Source: Bacteroidota bacterium
Lineage (GTDB): Bacteria; Bacteroidota; Ignavibacteria; Ignavibacteriales; Ignavibacteriaceae
Assembly: GCA_022564295.1 (NCBI GenBank)
Contig: JADFLR010000002.1
Location: 124,001 to 188,000, forward strand
Reading direction: 5' to 3'
Length of the DNA: 64,000 nt
Positions 37,151 to 46,238 of this stretch are shown here, in pieces. The stretch's first letter is position 1, and every line of letters begins with the position of its first letter. The notes beneath the pieces are model-generated. The model was given only the letters and a program-made list of their open reading frames with translations. It was not told the origin of the DNA and did no database searches. A program made the position numbers and the translations under genes.

Positions 37151-38008
37151 GTGAAACATTTAACACAGCATCAACAAGGATTGACTGCAGTATTTGTAGC
37201 TGCAATTTTATGGAGCAGCGGAGGATTGATTGTAAAACTTATTACCCTCACACCGATGCAGATTTCATTTTTCAGATGTTCAATAGCAGCATTTACCTTT
37301 GCAGTTATTTTCAGAAAGAAGATACTTCAGTATAACTGTCTCACAGTACTAAATTCATTTTTCTACGCCGGAGTTTTAATCTTCTATGTTATTGCAATGA
37401 AGGAAACAACTGCCGCCAATGCTATATTTCTGCAATCAACAGCACCGATATACGTACTTATTTTCGAACCGATAATTAATAAAACCGGATACGAAAAATC
37501 TAACATCATTACGATAGTCATTTGTTTTTTTGGAATGATACTTTTCTTCTTAGGTGATTTAACTCCCGGACAATTGGAAGGCAACATTTATGGTTTGATG
37601 GCAGGAATTTTATTTGCTGCTTTCTTTTTAGGGATGAAAAAGAATGACAGGAAATATCAGCAAAGCTCAATCTTCCTGGGCAATATTATTGTTGCTCTTA
37701 TCTGTCTTCCATTTATTTTTGCAATAGATGAATTAGCTTTTTCTGATCTATGGATGGTGAGTTTTCTGGGAGTGTTCCAGATCGCAATTGCCTATGCATT
37801 TTTCTCTTTCGGATTAAAAAGAGTTATTGCAGTTGAAGCATCAATAATTTCTATGGTGGAACCAGTGCTCACTCCGTTTTGGGTTTTTATAGGATACGGG
37901 GAAGTGCCTGCCACTACGGCAATAATGGGAGGATTAATTATTATCGTAGTAATATCTGTTCGTACTATTCAAATGGGTAAAGCATTGTTCGGAAGGAAGA
38001 TTACTTAG
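37151..38008 (+). CDS. EamA/DMT-family transporter
   Basis: The 285-residue protein starts at GTG and has about ten hydrophobic helices in two EamA repeats; the first begins VAAILWSSGGLIVKL, the second after GLMAGILFAAFFLG. The conserved MVEPVLTPFWVF sits in the second repeat. It exports or imports a small metabolite; the substrate cannot be read. It is divergent from archease and convergent with pdxH. Confidence 0.85.
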   Translation: MKHLTQHQQGLTAVFVAAILWSSGGLIVKLITLTPMQISFFRCSIAAFTFAVIFRKKILQYNCLTVLNSFFYAGVLIFYVIAMKETTAANAIFLQSTAPIYVLIFEPIINKTGYEKSNIITIVICFFGMILFFLGDLTPGQLEGNIYGLMAGILFAAFFLGMKKNDRKYQQSSIFLGNIIVALICLPFIFAIDELAFSDLWMVSFLGVFQIAIAYAFFSFGLKRVIAVEASIISMVEPVLTPFWVFIGYGEVPATTAIMGGLIIIVVISVRTIQMGKALFGRKIT

Positions 38009-38044
38009 TTTAAGTTAAATAAAATTTATGGAGGATTAAAAATT

Positions 38045-38689
38045 TTAAGGCGCCAAGCGAAAAATTTTCCATTCATCGTTTTCTTTTTTGTAACAAATTC
38101 TGTCGTGCAAACGGTTTTCTCTCCCCTGCCAAAATTCAAAATAATTTGGAATTAATCTGTAACCACCCCAAAAATCAGGCAAAGGAATTTCTTCATTACC
38201 AAATTTTTCTTTTAACTCATCAAATTTGTTTTCTAAAAATTCACGGTTTTGTATAACAGTACTTTGCGCAGAAACCCACGCGCCAATCTGGCTTTCACTA
38301 AGGCGTGAAGAAAAATATTCCTTCGATGTTTCTCTGCTTATTTTTTCGATTCTGCCTTCAATTCTTATTTGCCTTCTTAGTTCATCCCAAAAGAAGGTTA
38401 ATGCTGCCTTGGGATTCTCTTTCAGGTCTTTTCCCTTTCGGCTTTCATAATTTGTGTAAAAGACGAAACCGCTATCATCAATTTCTTTCAACAATACAAT
38501 TCTTGCAGATGGATTACCATTAACATCTGCTGTGGAAAGCATCATAGCGGTTGGTTCGTTTAAGTTGGAATTGAGAACACTTTCGTACCATTTAATAAAC
38601 TGAATGAATGGGTTTTTATTAACCGATGTTTCATTCAACTCATTATTTTGATTGTACTTTTTTCCATTATCTACATTTGTAGAATTCAT
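38045..38689 (-). CDS. pdxH: pyridoxamine 5'-phosphate oxidase
   Basis: I take ATG 38689 rather than TTG 38701. The 214-residue protein has the FMN-binding PSARIVLLKEID, SRKGKDLKENPKAALTFFW, the family hallmark GAWVSAQST, and the C-terminal signature FWQGRENRLHDR. It oxidises pyridoxamine or pyridoxine phosphate to pyridoxal 5'-phosphate. It is a single gene with full-length catalytic motifs. Confidence 0.93.
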   Translation of the reverse strand: MNSTNVDNGKKYNQNNELNETSVNKNPFIQFIKWYESVLNSNLNEPTAMMLSTADVNGNPSARIVLLKEIDDSGFVFYTNYESRKGKDLKENPKAALTFFWDELRRQIRIEGRIEKISRETSKEYFSSRLSESQIGAWVSAQSTVIQNREFLENKFDELKEKFGNEEIPLPDFWGGYRLIPNYFEFWQGRENRLHDRICYKKENDEWKIFRLAP

Positions 38690-38903
38690 AAGTTTTATCA
38701 ATTGAAAAGTTTTAACACTGTTATTAAAAACAACAATTTGTTATAGCAAATATAAATAAAACTCTAAAAAGGTGAGGAATGAAAATGAGATACATAATTG
38801 CGGGAAATAAAAAAATACTTTACGCTGCTAATAATTTTAAGATAATTTATATCAAAAATAATTTTTGCTTTGTATATACTGAGATTAAGGCAACTAATGT
38901 TAT

Positions 38904-39458
38904 TTAAACACTTTTCTTCGGGTTAAATTTAACTTCATTAATTTTTTCTCCTTCATCATACGTTGTAATAGATAATAAAGTACCTTCCCAACTGTATCTA
39001 TACCAGGTCCCGGTTTTATTACCATTTAAGAATGTACCTGTCTCTTTTATACTACCGTTGGAATAATACCATTCCCATTTGCCGTGTGGATTATCATAAT
39101 TAAAATTACCTATGGATTCCAATTGTCCGTTCGGATAATAATATTTCCACTCGCCTATGTTTCTATTATCTTCAATACTACCATATACTGATACAATTCC
39201 CTCAATAGATGACAATCTGAACTCACCGTTTTTCATTCCGTTCACAACATCATATTCTAACACCTTGTTTTGAAGTGTATCAATAACTCTACCGGTGTAA
39301 GGATCATCATGCCCGACCTTATAGATAAGACCATCAACTTTTATCTCGATATGCTGATCTGAATAATAATGGTTGCAGGCAGCCGTAAAAAACAGCGAAG
39401 AAATAATAACTAATTTTAGAAATAGTTTACGCACAGCAATATAACTATAATGCTTCAT
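38904..39458 (-). CDS. MORN-repeat lipoprotein
   Basis: The 184-residue protein has an N-terminal signal peptide with lipobox FTAAC (Cys about 28) followed by MORN_2-type repeats: GEWKYYYPNGQLESIGNF, GKWEWYYSNGSIKETGTF and GTWYRYSWEGTLLSITTY. These repeats are common in Bacteroidota surface or periplasmic proteins, with no settled function. It is monocistronic. A 417-bp gene-free stretch lies upstream. Confidence 0.8.
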   Translation of the reverse strand: MKHYSYIAVRKLFLKLVIISSLFFTAACNHYYSDQHIEIKVDGLIYKVGHDDPYTGRVIDTLQNKVLEYDVVNGMKNGEFRLSSIEGIVSVYGSIEDNRNIGEWKYYYPNGQLESIGNFNYDNPHGKWEWYYSNGSIKETGTFLNGNKTGTWYRYSWEGTLLSITTYDEGEKINEVKFNPKKSV

Positions 39459-39874
39459 TCAGTAACTCCGGTTCAGCCCTCTTATGAGGAGTTAGTGTAA
39501 AGAATAATTTATTATTACATAGCCAGCACTATGCAAAAAAGATTATAAGGGTATAGAAATAGTAATTAAGCCCTCGATACTCAGAACACTAATATATAAT
39601 AATTTAAGAAAAAGTAAAGTGAAAAGTGGAATTCCGAGTATAATCTAACAGCCAATTTCCATACCAGCCCTAATAGTTCAGTTTTACGCATTTTTTAGCA
39701 ATTATCTTACAAAAATGTTCTAATATGAAAATATCTTAAAGAATATGAATTTATAAATGAGACAGTTTGGTGCATTAGATTGTATAAGTGACTAACTCAA
39801 TAACTATTTTTAATAAAAAACGATATTGTTATCAATAATAAATTTAATTAATTTTGGATTGTCTTCTCGCAACT
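39459..39874. other. gene-free AT-rich stretch
   Basis: No open reading frame with coding character and no tRNA seen in this 416-bp stretch. It should contain the promoter of the MORN lipoprotein on the minus strand and of tRNA-Gly on the plus strand. No clear -7/-33 Bacteroidota motif could be picked with confidence. Confidence 0.5.
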
Positions 39875-39947
39875 GCGGGCGTAACTCAGTTGGTAGAGTG
39901 TCAGCTTCCCAAGCTGAATGTCGCGGGTTCGAATCCCGTCGCCCGCT
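39875..39947 (+). tRNA. tRNA-Gly (anticodon CCC)
   Basis: GCGGGCG pairs with CGCCCGC in the acceptor stem, followed by discriminator T. The anticodon stem is TCAGC/GCTGA around loop TTCCCAA, giving anticodon CCC. The T-arm is GCGGG-TTCGAAT-CCCGT. Length 73 nt; CCA is not encoded. Confidence 0.94.
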
Positions 39948-40248
39948 CTGAAATGATTTATCAATGAAAAGAGACTCACCTGCCTGCCGTAATTAAATAA
40001 AATCGGGTCACCTCTGCCCGAAAAATAATATCTAACACCTTTGCTAAAAACATACATAAATTTCAAAATCCATTCTATTTAATTACTTATCCAAATTAAT
40101 GTATAAAGAAAACAGAAAAATCTGATTTTTGTTATTTGATAATTTTTACATGGAAAATGAAATGCTATAACAGGCTTATAGTAGTTACAAAGTTGGTTTG
40201 TTTTTATTTATAAAATGTAAGATATTTGGGACTCAAAATTTTGGAATT

Positions 40249-40323
40249 GGGAGCTTAGCTCAGTTGGTTCAGAGCACCTGCCTTACAAGCAGGGGGTCAT
40301 AGGTTCGAATCCTATAGCTCCCA
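40249..40323 (+). tRNA. tRNA-Val (anticodon TAC)
   Basis: GGGAGCT pairs with AGCTCCC, followed by discriminator A. The anticodon arm CCTGC-CTTACAA-GCAGG gives anticodon TAC. The T-arm is ATAGG-TTCGAAT-CCTAT. It lies 301 bp after tRNA-Gly, a gap that holds no gene. Confidence 0.95.
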
Positions 40324-40377
40324 CAATTTAGTGATTATTTACTACTACTCGCATTTACATCCTTCCAATTATCAAAA

Positions 40378-41103
40378 TTAAAGATAATAACTCTTGCTTG
40401 AATACTGCGTTAGAAGGGATAAGAGTTTACTCTTAATAATGGGAAATAACGTCTCTCTAAAAGGAAGGTCCAAATCGGTTTTGCAAATAAACACAGCAGG
40501 ATTAACTAAACTTCCATACTTGTAAATTAAATTTAATCCCAACTCTGTAATTGCTGATTCGTTATGCATGATACTGATTTGTGTTAATAGCTTTGTTTTT
40601 AATGACCTGACAGGTTTGTTATTCGAATCGAACAAGGAGCTTTGATATTCAATTAAAAGTAACTGCAAATTTCCATAATCGGGTATAATTAAATATCCTT
40701 CCTCTTTGTACGAGGGTTCGGGTTTAATTGACTCAATACGAATATTACAATGCACAAACTCATATATTGCCTGACCCTCTGTCATCAATGATTCAACAAG
40801 TGGTTTTGCCCATTTTATAATATCAGACGTATCTTCATTTTCACCGGATCCATTTAAAATATTTATCCCTGCTTTTTTTACTGATGATGTTTTTATATTT
40901 GAAGCCGGAACAGATATAAGTGGATGCTTCGACAGAAGTGAATTTAACAAATTATTAATCTGATTAAGCTGAGCAAAGGTAGGATATAACTTATTTTTAC
41001 GGAAAAGTTCCGAATAGTTTTTTAACTGCGCAAGTATCTTATATTGATTTAACTCTTTATCTTCAACAGGAGATAAATAGCTTTCTAAGTTTAATTCAAG
41101 CAT
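40378..41103 (-). CDS. hypothetical protein at the end of the flagellar/signalling run
   Basis: The 241-residue protein is not recognised. It has no signal peptide or membrane helix. The first half is helical with LNQINNLLNSLLSKHP; the second contains EEGYLIIPDYGNLQLLLIEY and ends in Leu/Ser-rich helices. It lies 179 bp downstream of the His-less kinase gene on the same strand, so it may be read from its own promoter. It might be a partner of the kinase; that is a guess from position. Confidence 0.6.
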   Translation of the reverse strand: MLELNLESYLSPVEDKELNQYKILAQLKNYSELFRKNKLYPTFAQLNQINNLLNSLLSKHPLISVPASNIKTSSVKKAGINILNGSGENEDTSDIIKWAKPLVESLMTEGQAIYEFVHCNIRIESIKPEPSYKEEGYLIIPDYGNLQLLLIEYQSSLFDSNNKPVRSLKTKLLTQISIMHNESAITELGLNLIYKYGSLVNPAVFICKTDLDLPFRETLFPIIKSKLLSLLTQYSSKSYYL

Positions 41104-41282
41104 TTATTACCCTCAATAGTGTGCGATTGAAATTTCAATAATTATACCATTCGATTATTACTCTTTTTTACAGTAAAATGTGTGTAATTGAATTTCAAAA
41201 TGGGAATAAGTTATAATTTTGGAACATAGTTATACAGAAATAATAGATTACTGATTGAAGAAATGATATAATTAACAACAGC

Positions 41283-43070
41283 TTATTCTTCTATTAGTGG
41301 AAAACTTAAAGTTATTTTAGTTCCTTTCCCTTTCTTACTTTCTATGTTAAATCTGCCACCCATAAGTTTGGTATAGTTGGATGCTATAGTTAGCCCTAAG
41401 CCGGCACCTTCAGCAATGCCTACATCATCTTCTTGAATGTTGAACGGCTCTAAAAGTTGATTCAATTCTTCTTCCGACATCCCTTTACCAGTATCTAAAA
41501 TGATTATATTCGCATAGGTATTTTTCTTTTGAATCTCCAGCAAAATTTTACCCTTTGATGAATACTTTAGCGCATTATCAAGCAACAGGTAAATCACCCG
41601 TTCTATTTTCACCCAATCGGCATTAATGATTAATTTTTCTGGTGAAAGTTTAAGTTCAAAATCAAGTTTCTTTTGTTCTACTTCTTCTTTTATTTTGTAA
41701 TAAGCAAGACGAATTACTTCGTTGCAATCTAATCTAACTTTTCTTAAGATAACATCACCTGCTTCAATCCGTGCGACCTCGGTAACATTATCAAATAAAT
41801 TCGAAACTCTCTTTAATACATCCTTTGTAGAATTTATTAATTCTATAACCGAGTCATAATCTTCCTCTTTCAAATATTCGTCAATCAGATTAGAATAAGC
41901 AATAAGAGAGTTGTATGGAGTCCTTATTTCGATAGCCATATTTACCAGGAATGATGTCTTTAATTTATTTAAATATGTTTCCTGTTTGTAACTTTGTTTA
42001 AGTTGTTTTTCATATTTCAGTAGATCGGTTATATCACGCATATTAACTATATAATAGTTTTCTTCTCCTAATAATTTGCTCTTACAAATTACTTTACCTC
42101 CATAATGAACAGATTTTTTTCTGCTGATGGTATATTCAAAGTAAGCCGTTCGTTTAACCGTTGATGTAATAATTAATTTATGAAGGAGATTAAGGAAATC
42201 GGAATTAAAAATACTATTGATATCCTGGTTTAATGCTGTACGCTTCTGCAGTCCGAATGCTCTAATGAAATTTGAGTTTGCATCTCCTAATACAATTATG
42301 TCTCCTTTTTCCCGAAGAATAGCAATAAGACCGGGAATATTATCCATAACAGCTTCGGCTAATTTACCCACCTTTTTAGAAGCAATATTCTCTCTCATTA
42401 ATTTTGTTATATCGCTACCAAATAAAATAAAACTCTTTATTCTGTTATTGTCATCACGAATCGGAATAAGTATTAGTCTTAAATAATTCTCCCTATCAGT
42501 AGTGATTTTAATATCTTGCTGCCAATATTTACCATCAAATAATGATGCTCTAAATTTTTTGTTATAATTTGAAGCTAAATATTTATCGCCAATATCGGAT
42601 AGTTTTTTTCCTCGAAGTGTTTCGAAATTATTATGTAAATAATTATTTGCAGTTTCAGTAAAGAAAAGAATAGTGCCCGAACCATCTGCAATTATTAAAA
42701 ACAATTGGTTTTGGTTAATTGAATTTAACACCTCATCAATATTTATCCGTACTCCACCTTCAGAAAGAATGGGAAAAAGCTCTATGGAATAAAGTGGATT
42801 ATTACCCTTTACTATCGGTTTTAAAACAACATTTAATTTATTGTTGGTTGAAAGATCGGTTACTTTGTAAGAACTCTGAATAGCTGGGTTATGTTTTGGT
42901 GAAGATTGGAATAATTTTAATAAATCCGAAAGTAGTGGACTAAATTTTAACCCTTCAATATTTTTAGCAGATTTGGATGCATTAATATTAATGGACTCCG
43001 TATTTGAATACAGAATTCTTCCAATTTTATCTACAATAAGTAGAATAAAAGCCGTTGGCTTTAAACCCAT
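41283..43070 (-). CDS. PAS-domain sensor kinase lacking the phosphoacceptor His
   Basis: The 595-residue protein has three PAS-like segments (about 1-110, 130-245, 250-360) and no membrane helix. A DHp helix (about 370-435) and a complete HATPase domain follow, with N-box LLLDNALKYS, G1 DTGKGM and G2 GAGLGLTIA. In the H-box, where NMSHEIRTPLN is usual, it reads NMAIEIRTPYN: residue 380 is Ile (ATC), not His. It therefore cannot autophosphorylate in the normal way although its ATPase site looks intact. The response regulator at 43815 carries a DHp-like helix with His and no ATPase. It could phosphorylate that protein in trans, act as a phosphatase, or be a binding scaffold. Confidence 0.88.
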   Translation of the reverse strand: MGLKPTAFILLIVDKIGRILYSNTESININASKSAKNIEGLKFSPLLSDLLKLFQSSPKHNPAIQSSYKVTDLSTNNKLNVVLKPIVKGNNPLYSIELFPILSEGGVRINIDEVLNSINQNQLFLIIADGSGTILFFTETANNYLHNNFETLRGKKLSDIGDKYLASNYNKKFRASLFDGKYWQQDIKITTDRENYLRLILIPIRDDNNRIKSFILFGSDITKLMRENIASKKVGKLAEAVMDNIPGLIAILREKGDIIVLGDANSNFIRAFGLQKRTALNQDINSIFNSDFLNLLHKLIITSTVKRTAYFEYTISRKKSVHYGGKVICKSKLLGEENYYIVNMRDITDLLKYEKQLKQSYKQETYLNKLKTSFLVNMAIEIRTPYNSLIAYSNLIDEYLKEEDYDSVIELINSTKDVLKRVSNLFDNVTEVARIEAGDVILRKVRLDCNEVIRLAYYKIKEEVEQKKLDFELKLSPEKLIINADWVKIERVIYLLLDNALKYSSKGKILLEIQKKNTYANIIILDTGKGMSEEELNQLLEPFNIQEDDVGIAEGAGLGLTIASNYTKLMGGRFNIESKKGKGTKITLSFPLIEE

Positions 43071-43093
43071 TTAAATCACTTGTTAAAATATTC

Positions 43094-43765
43094 CTAACCG
43101 GTTACTTTGATACTAATAAGAGTAACTAACTGTTCAAGATAATCCTTTGAATCGAAATTATCAATTCTAGGTAATTGTGTCAGTTTGCTAATAAAAGTTA
43201 GGAAAATTTTATTTATATAGTCAAATAATTCCTCCAATTCTTTTTGAATATCTGTAAGAAGATTATTAATAAATAATTTGTCGGATTGCTTCAACTCGGT
43301 ATCAAATCGAAGAGAGCGATAACGTTCAAATAAAGTATCAAGAGAAGTTAAATCAGCATTACTGAGATCGGTTATTCCAGCAGCATGGGTAATATTGCTT
43401 TTAAATTTTGCCAGATATGCACGACTTTTACCATCAAAAAAAGATTGAGTGGAAATATCATATACAAAATTTTCTAAGTTGGATAATTCTAATAAATCAA
43501 TTACGGTTGATATTTCGTAGTTTGCAAATTTAAGAGTAAGTGAAATGTTTTTCTTGCTTTCAAATTTTAGATTGATCAGTTTCCAATTAATTTTGGAAAG
43601 GAATTCCAGTGCTGGAGATAAATCTTTTGAATCGGAAATGCTGAATTGAGTATGTCCAATTATTTTATCAGAATCTCCGAAACCTTTAAATTTACCTGCT
43701 TTCCTGTAATCTGACCCGGGCTCAATATTTCTAATTCTATTAAGCATTGTAATACCTAATCTCAT
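43094..43765 (-). CDS. hypothetical protein between regulator and kinase
   Basis: The 223-residue cytoplasmic protein has a beta-rich N-terminal half (LINLKFESKKNISLTLKFAN) and a helical C-terminus with ELEELFDYINKIFLTFISKL. No known family is evident. It lies 49 bp after the response regulator and 23 bp before the kinase gene, so it is probably co-transcribed with both. It may be an adaptor or sensor for the pair, inferred only from position. Confidence 0.62.
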   Translation of the reverse strand: MRLGITMLNRIRNIEPGSDYRKAGKFKGFGDSDKIIGHTQFSISDSKDLSPALEFLSKINWKLINLKFESKKNISLTLKFANYEISTVIDLLELSNLENFVYDISTQSFFDGKSRAYLAKFKSNITHAAGITDLSNADLTSLDTLFERYRSLRFDTELKQSDKLFINNLLTDIQKELEELFDYINKIFLTFISKLTQLPRIDNFDSKDYLEQLVTLISIKVTG

Positions 43766-43814
43766 TATCGAAAAATATTTTGTAAAGTTAAAGTTGAAAG
43801 GAAAAGTTTAGAAT

Positions 43815-44513
43815 TTAATCTAATTTTAACATTTTTATATCCGAACTGTAATCTTCCATTTCCGGATGTTCAAGTTTATTTAGTTCGGTAATGAGCACTT
43901 TCATTTTTTCTACTGAAAGCTTGATAATTGAAAGTTCATCATTTAGGAGGGTTAAATCTTTTTTAGATAATTTATCTTGTAAACTTTTTAAAGAGAATGT
44001 AAAACTATTTAATGGGTTGCTCAATTTATGACCGATGGTGCAAGCCATTTCAACCAACGCCTTATCGTGTTCTATCTTTTTTATTTCATTCTGCAGTTTA
44101 ACAACTCTTATCCCTGTGCGAACACGTGCAAGCAGTTCTTCGTTCTCTGTAGGTTTAACTAAAAAATCATCGGCACCTGAATCTAAACCTTCAACACGAT
44201 CGGCTAAAGATATTTTGGCAGTAAAAAGAATGAAATAAATCAGTTTAAACTTATCATTATTCTTTACTGTTTTACAAAGTTCAAGACCGTTTAATACTGG
44301 CATGTTCCAATCAGCAATAATTACTTTCGGCATTACCTTTTCAATAATATCCAGAGCTTCTTTACCATTAACCGCGGTGTAAGCTTCAAAATTATTTTTT
44401 TTCAGAAGTTTTTCTACAATCAGACTTGTATATTTATCATCTTCAACAATTAGTACTCTATCTACTTCAGCATTGCCTACTTCACTCTGTTTTTTTTCCT
44501 GATTATTTATCAT
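43815..44513 (-). CDS. response regulator with a DHp-like helix but no ATPase
   Basis: Residues about 18-135 are a receiver domain with EDD, phospho-acceptor D68 in ADWNMP and KPT. The C-terminal helix has the H-box-like TIGHKLSNPLNSFTF with H162, then a second helix KMKVLITELNKLE, but the protein ends at 232 without a HATPase domain. Such REC-DHp proteins are usually phosphorylated by a partner's ATPase. It lies 57 bp downstream of motB and upstream of the His-less kinase. The helix identification is from motif, not from structure. Confidence 0.85.
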   Translation of the reverse strand: MINNQEKKQSEVGNAEVDRVLIVEDDKYTSLIVEKLLKKNNFEAYTAVNGKEALDIIEKVMPKVIIADWNMPVLNGLELCKTVKNNDKFKLIYFILFTAKISLADRVEGLDSGADDFLVKPTENEELLARVRTGIRVVKLQNEIKKIEHDKALVEMACTIGHKLSNPLNSFTFSLKSLQDKLSKKDLTLLNDELSIIKLSVEKMKVLITELNKLEHPEMEDYSSDIKMLKLD

Positions 44514-44570
44514 CTTTTTTAATTTATATAACCATTAACTGTCAATTATAATAATAAAAATAATTATTTG

Positions 44571-45380
44571 CTATTTCAACTTATTTATATCAGGCAATGA
44601 GCGGGTATCTACTTCAACGTTTTTGTACTTAATAATTATGCTGATTCTTCTATTTATTGCGCTCAACGGATTATTTTTATCCTTTAATATCCTGTCGGCA
44701 TATCCTCTAATCTCTTCAAAACGCTCTTCAGGCAATCCACCTTTAAATAATGCACGCCGGGCAGAATTGGCTCTTTCGGTACTTAATTCAAAATTTGAAT
44801 AACCGGCACCGTGGCCTGTAAATGGTCGTGAATCGGTATGACCTTCCACAACAATTTTATTTGGTAATTTTGCAAGTTTATTACCTATTTGTTGTAAAAA
44901 TAATTCTGCTTTTTTCTTAAGAGTTAAATTTCCAATATCAAAAAAGAGATCGTTTTCATTGTCAATCAATTCAATTCTCAAACCTTCTTTTACCATTGTT
45001 ATTTCTATTTGGTCTAATAATTCCGAAAATTCTGGATCTTGCTTTAGCTCGCTAATCATATCCGCACCTAATTGCTTAAGCCGTTTCTTCTCTTCTTCTT
45101 TCGTTTCTTTTGCATCGACTGTATTCGGATTTATTATATTTTTATTTCTTCCATCTAAAAACTGGCTGGATTTGTTGGAAAATCCGATAGGATCTTTAAA
45201 GTAACTTGCAACTGCTTCAAGCACTTCCTGGTCCTGCCCCATAATCCAAAGTACAATAAATAAAGCCATCATAGCGATAGCAAAATCAGCAAAAGCTACC
45301 TTCCAGGCACCACCATGAGCGCGATGACGCTTTATTATTTTTTTGATTATTATCGGTTGTTGTTCCTTGTCTTCAGCCAT
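44571..45380 (-). CDS. motB: flagellar stator protein MotB (copy A)
   Basis: The 269-residue protein has a short basic cytoplasmic tail, one membrane helix with the ion-binding Asp in KVAFADFAIAMMALFIVLWI, and a C-terminal OmpA/Pal peptidoglycan-binding domain (VVEGHTDSRPF, STERANSARRAL, NRRISIII). It anchors the stator to peptidoglycan. Its start overlaps the motA stop by 1 nt. The HGGAWKVAFADF pattern resembles proton-type MotB. Confidence 0.93.
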   Translation of the reverse strand: MAEDKEQQPIIIKKIIKRHRAHGGAWKVAFADFAIAMMALFIVLWIMGQDQEVLEAVASYFKDPIGFSNKSSQFLDGRNKNIINPNTVDAKETKEEEKKRLKQLGADMISELKQDPEFSELLDQIEITMVKEGLRIELIDNENDLFFDIGNLTLKKKAELFLQQIGNKLAKLPNKIVVEGHTDSRPFTGHGAGYSNFELSTERANSARRALFKGGLPEERFEEIRGYADRILKDKNNPLSAINRRISIIIKYKNVEVDTRSLPDINKLK

Positions 45381-46237
45381 TATTCTGTTTTACCTCTCAT
45401 ATAATTTTCGAGTTCAGAAAAAGTGGGTCGTTCATCAGAGAATATTGTCCTACGTGCAATTTCTACTGCAATTATCGGGGGGTTACCCTTAGCGAATGCA
45501 ACGATAGATGCTTTAATTGTTTCCAAATATCTCATTTCATCTTCTAATCCTAGTTCAAGATTAGTTGCTAACGGATTGATAAAACCATAAGCCATTAGCA
45601 CACCTAAAAAAGTACCTACAAGAGCAGCGGCAACGTGACGACCAACAACTTCTGCACCTTCGTTTATTGATGACATCGTAATAATTATACCTAATACTGC
45701 AGCAACAATTCCTAACCCCGGCATTGCATCTCCAATCTTAGATATTGTTTCCGAAATGGGTCTTGCTTCAATTTCAAAGGTTTCAATTTCAGTATCAATC
45801 AGGTTTTCCAGTTCGTGTGGAGGAATGCCGCCTGAAAGCATAACCTTCATTGTATCGGTAAACATGTTTTTAGCTGTTTCATTTTCGATGAACTTTTTAT
45901 TTTGTGATAGTATATCACTTTCATCAGGATTTTCGACATGCTTTTCAATTGCCAATAATCCATCTCTTTGCGCGACTAAAAAGAGATCATTAAATGATTT
46001 TAACAGCTCAAGATAGTCTTGTTTAGAATAGTGCGCAGGTTTAATGGCTTTCGATAGGGATGCTATCATTTTTTTTAATAAAGATAGAGGAGCCATGATT
46101 AGCACACTACCAATTGCCACACCTATTATTATAAGAAACTCCGCCCATTGAAGCAGGATTAAAACTTCGCCACCAGCGATAGTGAATCCAACCAATATTG
46201 AAACGATAACAACGAAAAATCCAATTATTACATACAT
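45380..46237 (-). CDS. motA: flagellar stator protein MotA (copy A)
   Basis: The 285-residue protein has four membrane helices with MotA signatures IGDAMPGLGIVAAVLGII and VGTFLGVLMAYGFINP, and ends with IEVARRTIFSDERPTF. It forms the ion channel with the adjacent MotB. TM3 has Ala-Ala (VAAV), as in proton-driven MotA, where copy B has Gly-Thr. It lies 1 bp after the REC-HPt gene. Confidence 0.93.
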   Translation of the reverse strand: MYVIIGFFVVIVSILVGFTIAGGEVLILLQWAEFLIIIGVAIGSVLIMAPLSLLKKMIASLSKAIKPAHYSKQDYLELLKSFNDLFLVAQRDGLLAIEKHVENPDESDILSQNKKFIENETAKNMFTDTMKVMLSGGIPPHELENLIDTEIETFEIEARPISETISKIGDAMPGLGIVAAVLGIIITMSSINEGAEVVGRHVAAALVGTFLGVLMAYGFINPLATNLELGLEDEMRYLETIKASIVAFAKGNPPIIAVEIARRTIFSDERPTFSELENYMRGKTE

Positions 46238-46238
46238 A

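Noticed and set aside
39848-40066. Minus-strand reading of 72 codons with AGDGIRTRDIQLGKLTLYQL
   Set aside because: It is the well-known shadow of tRNA-Gly read on the opposite strand, not a protein.
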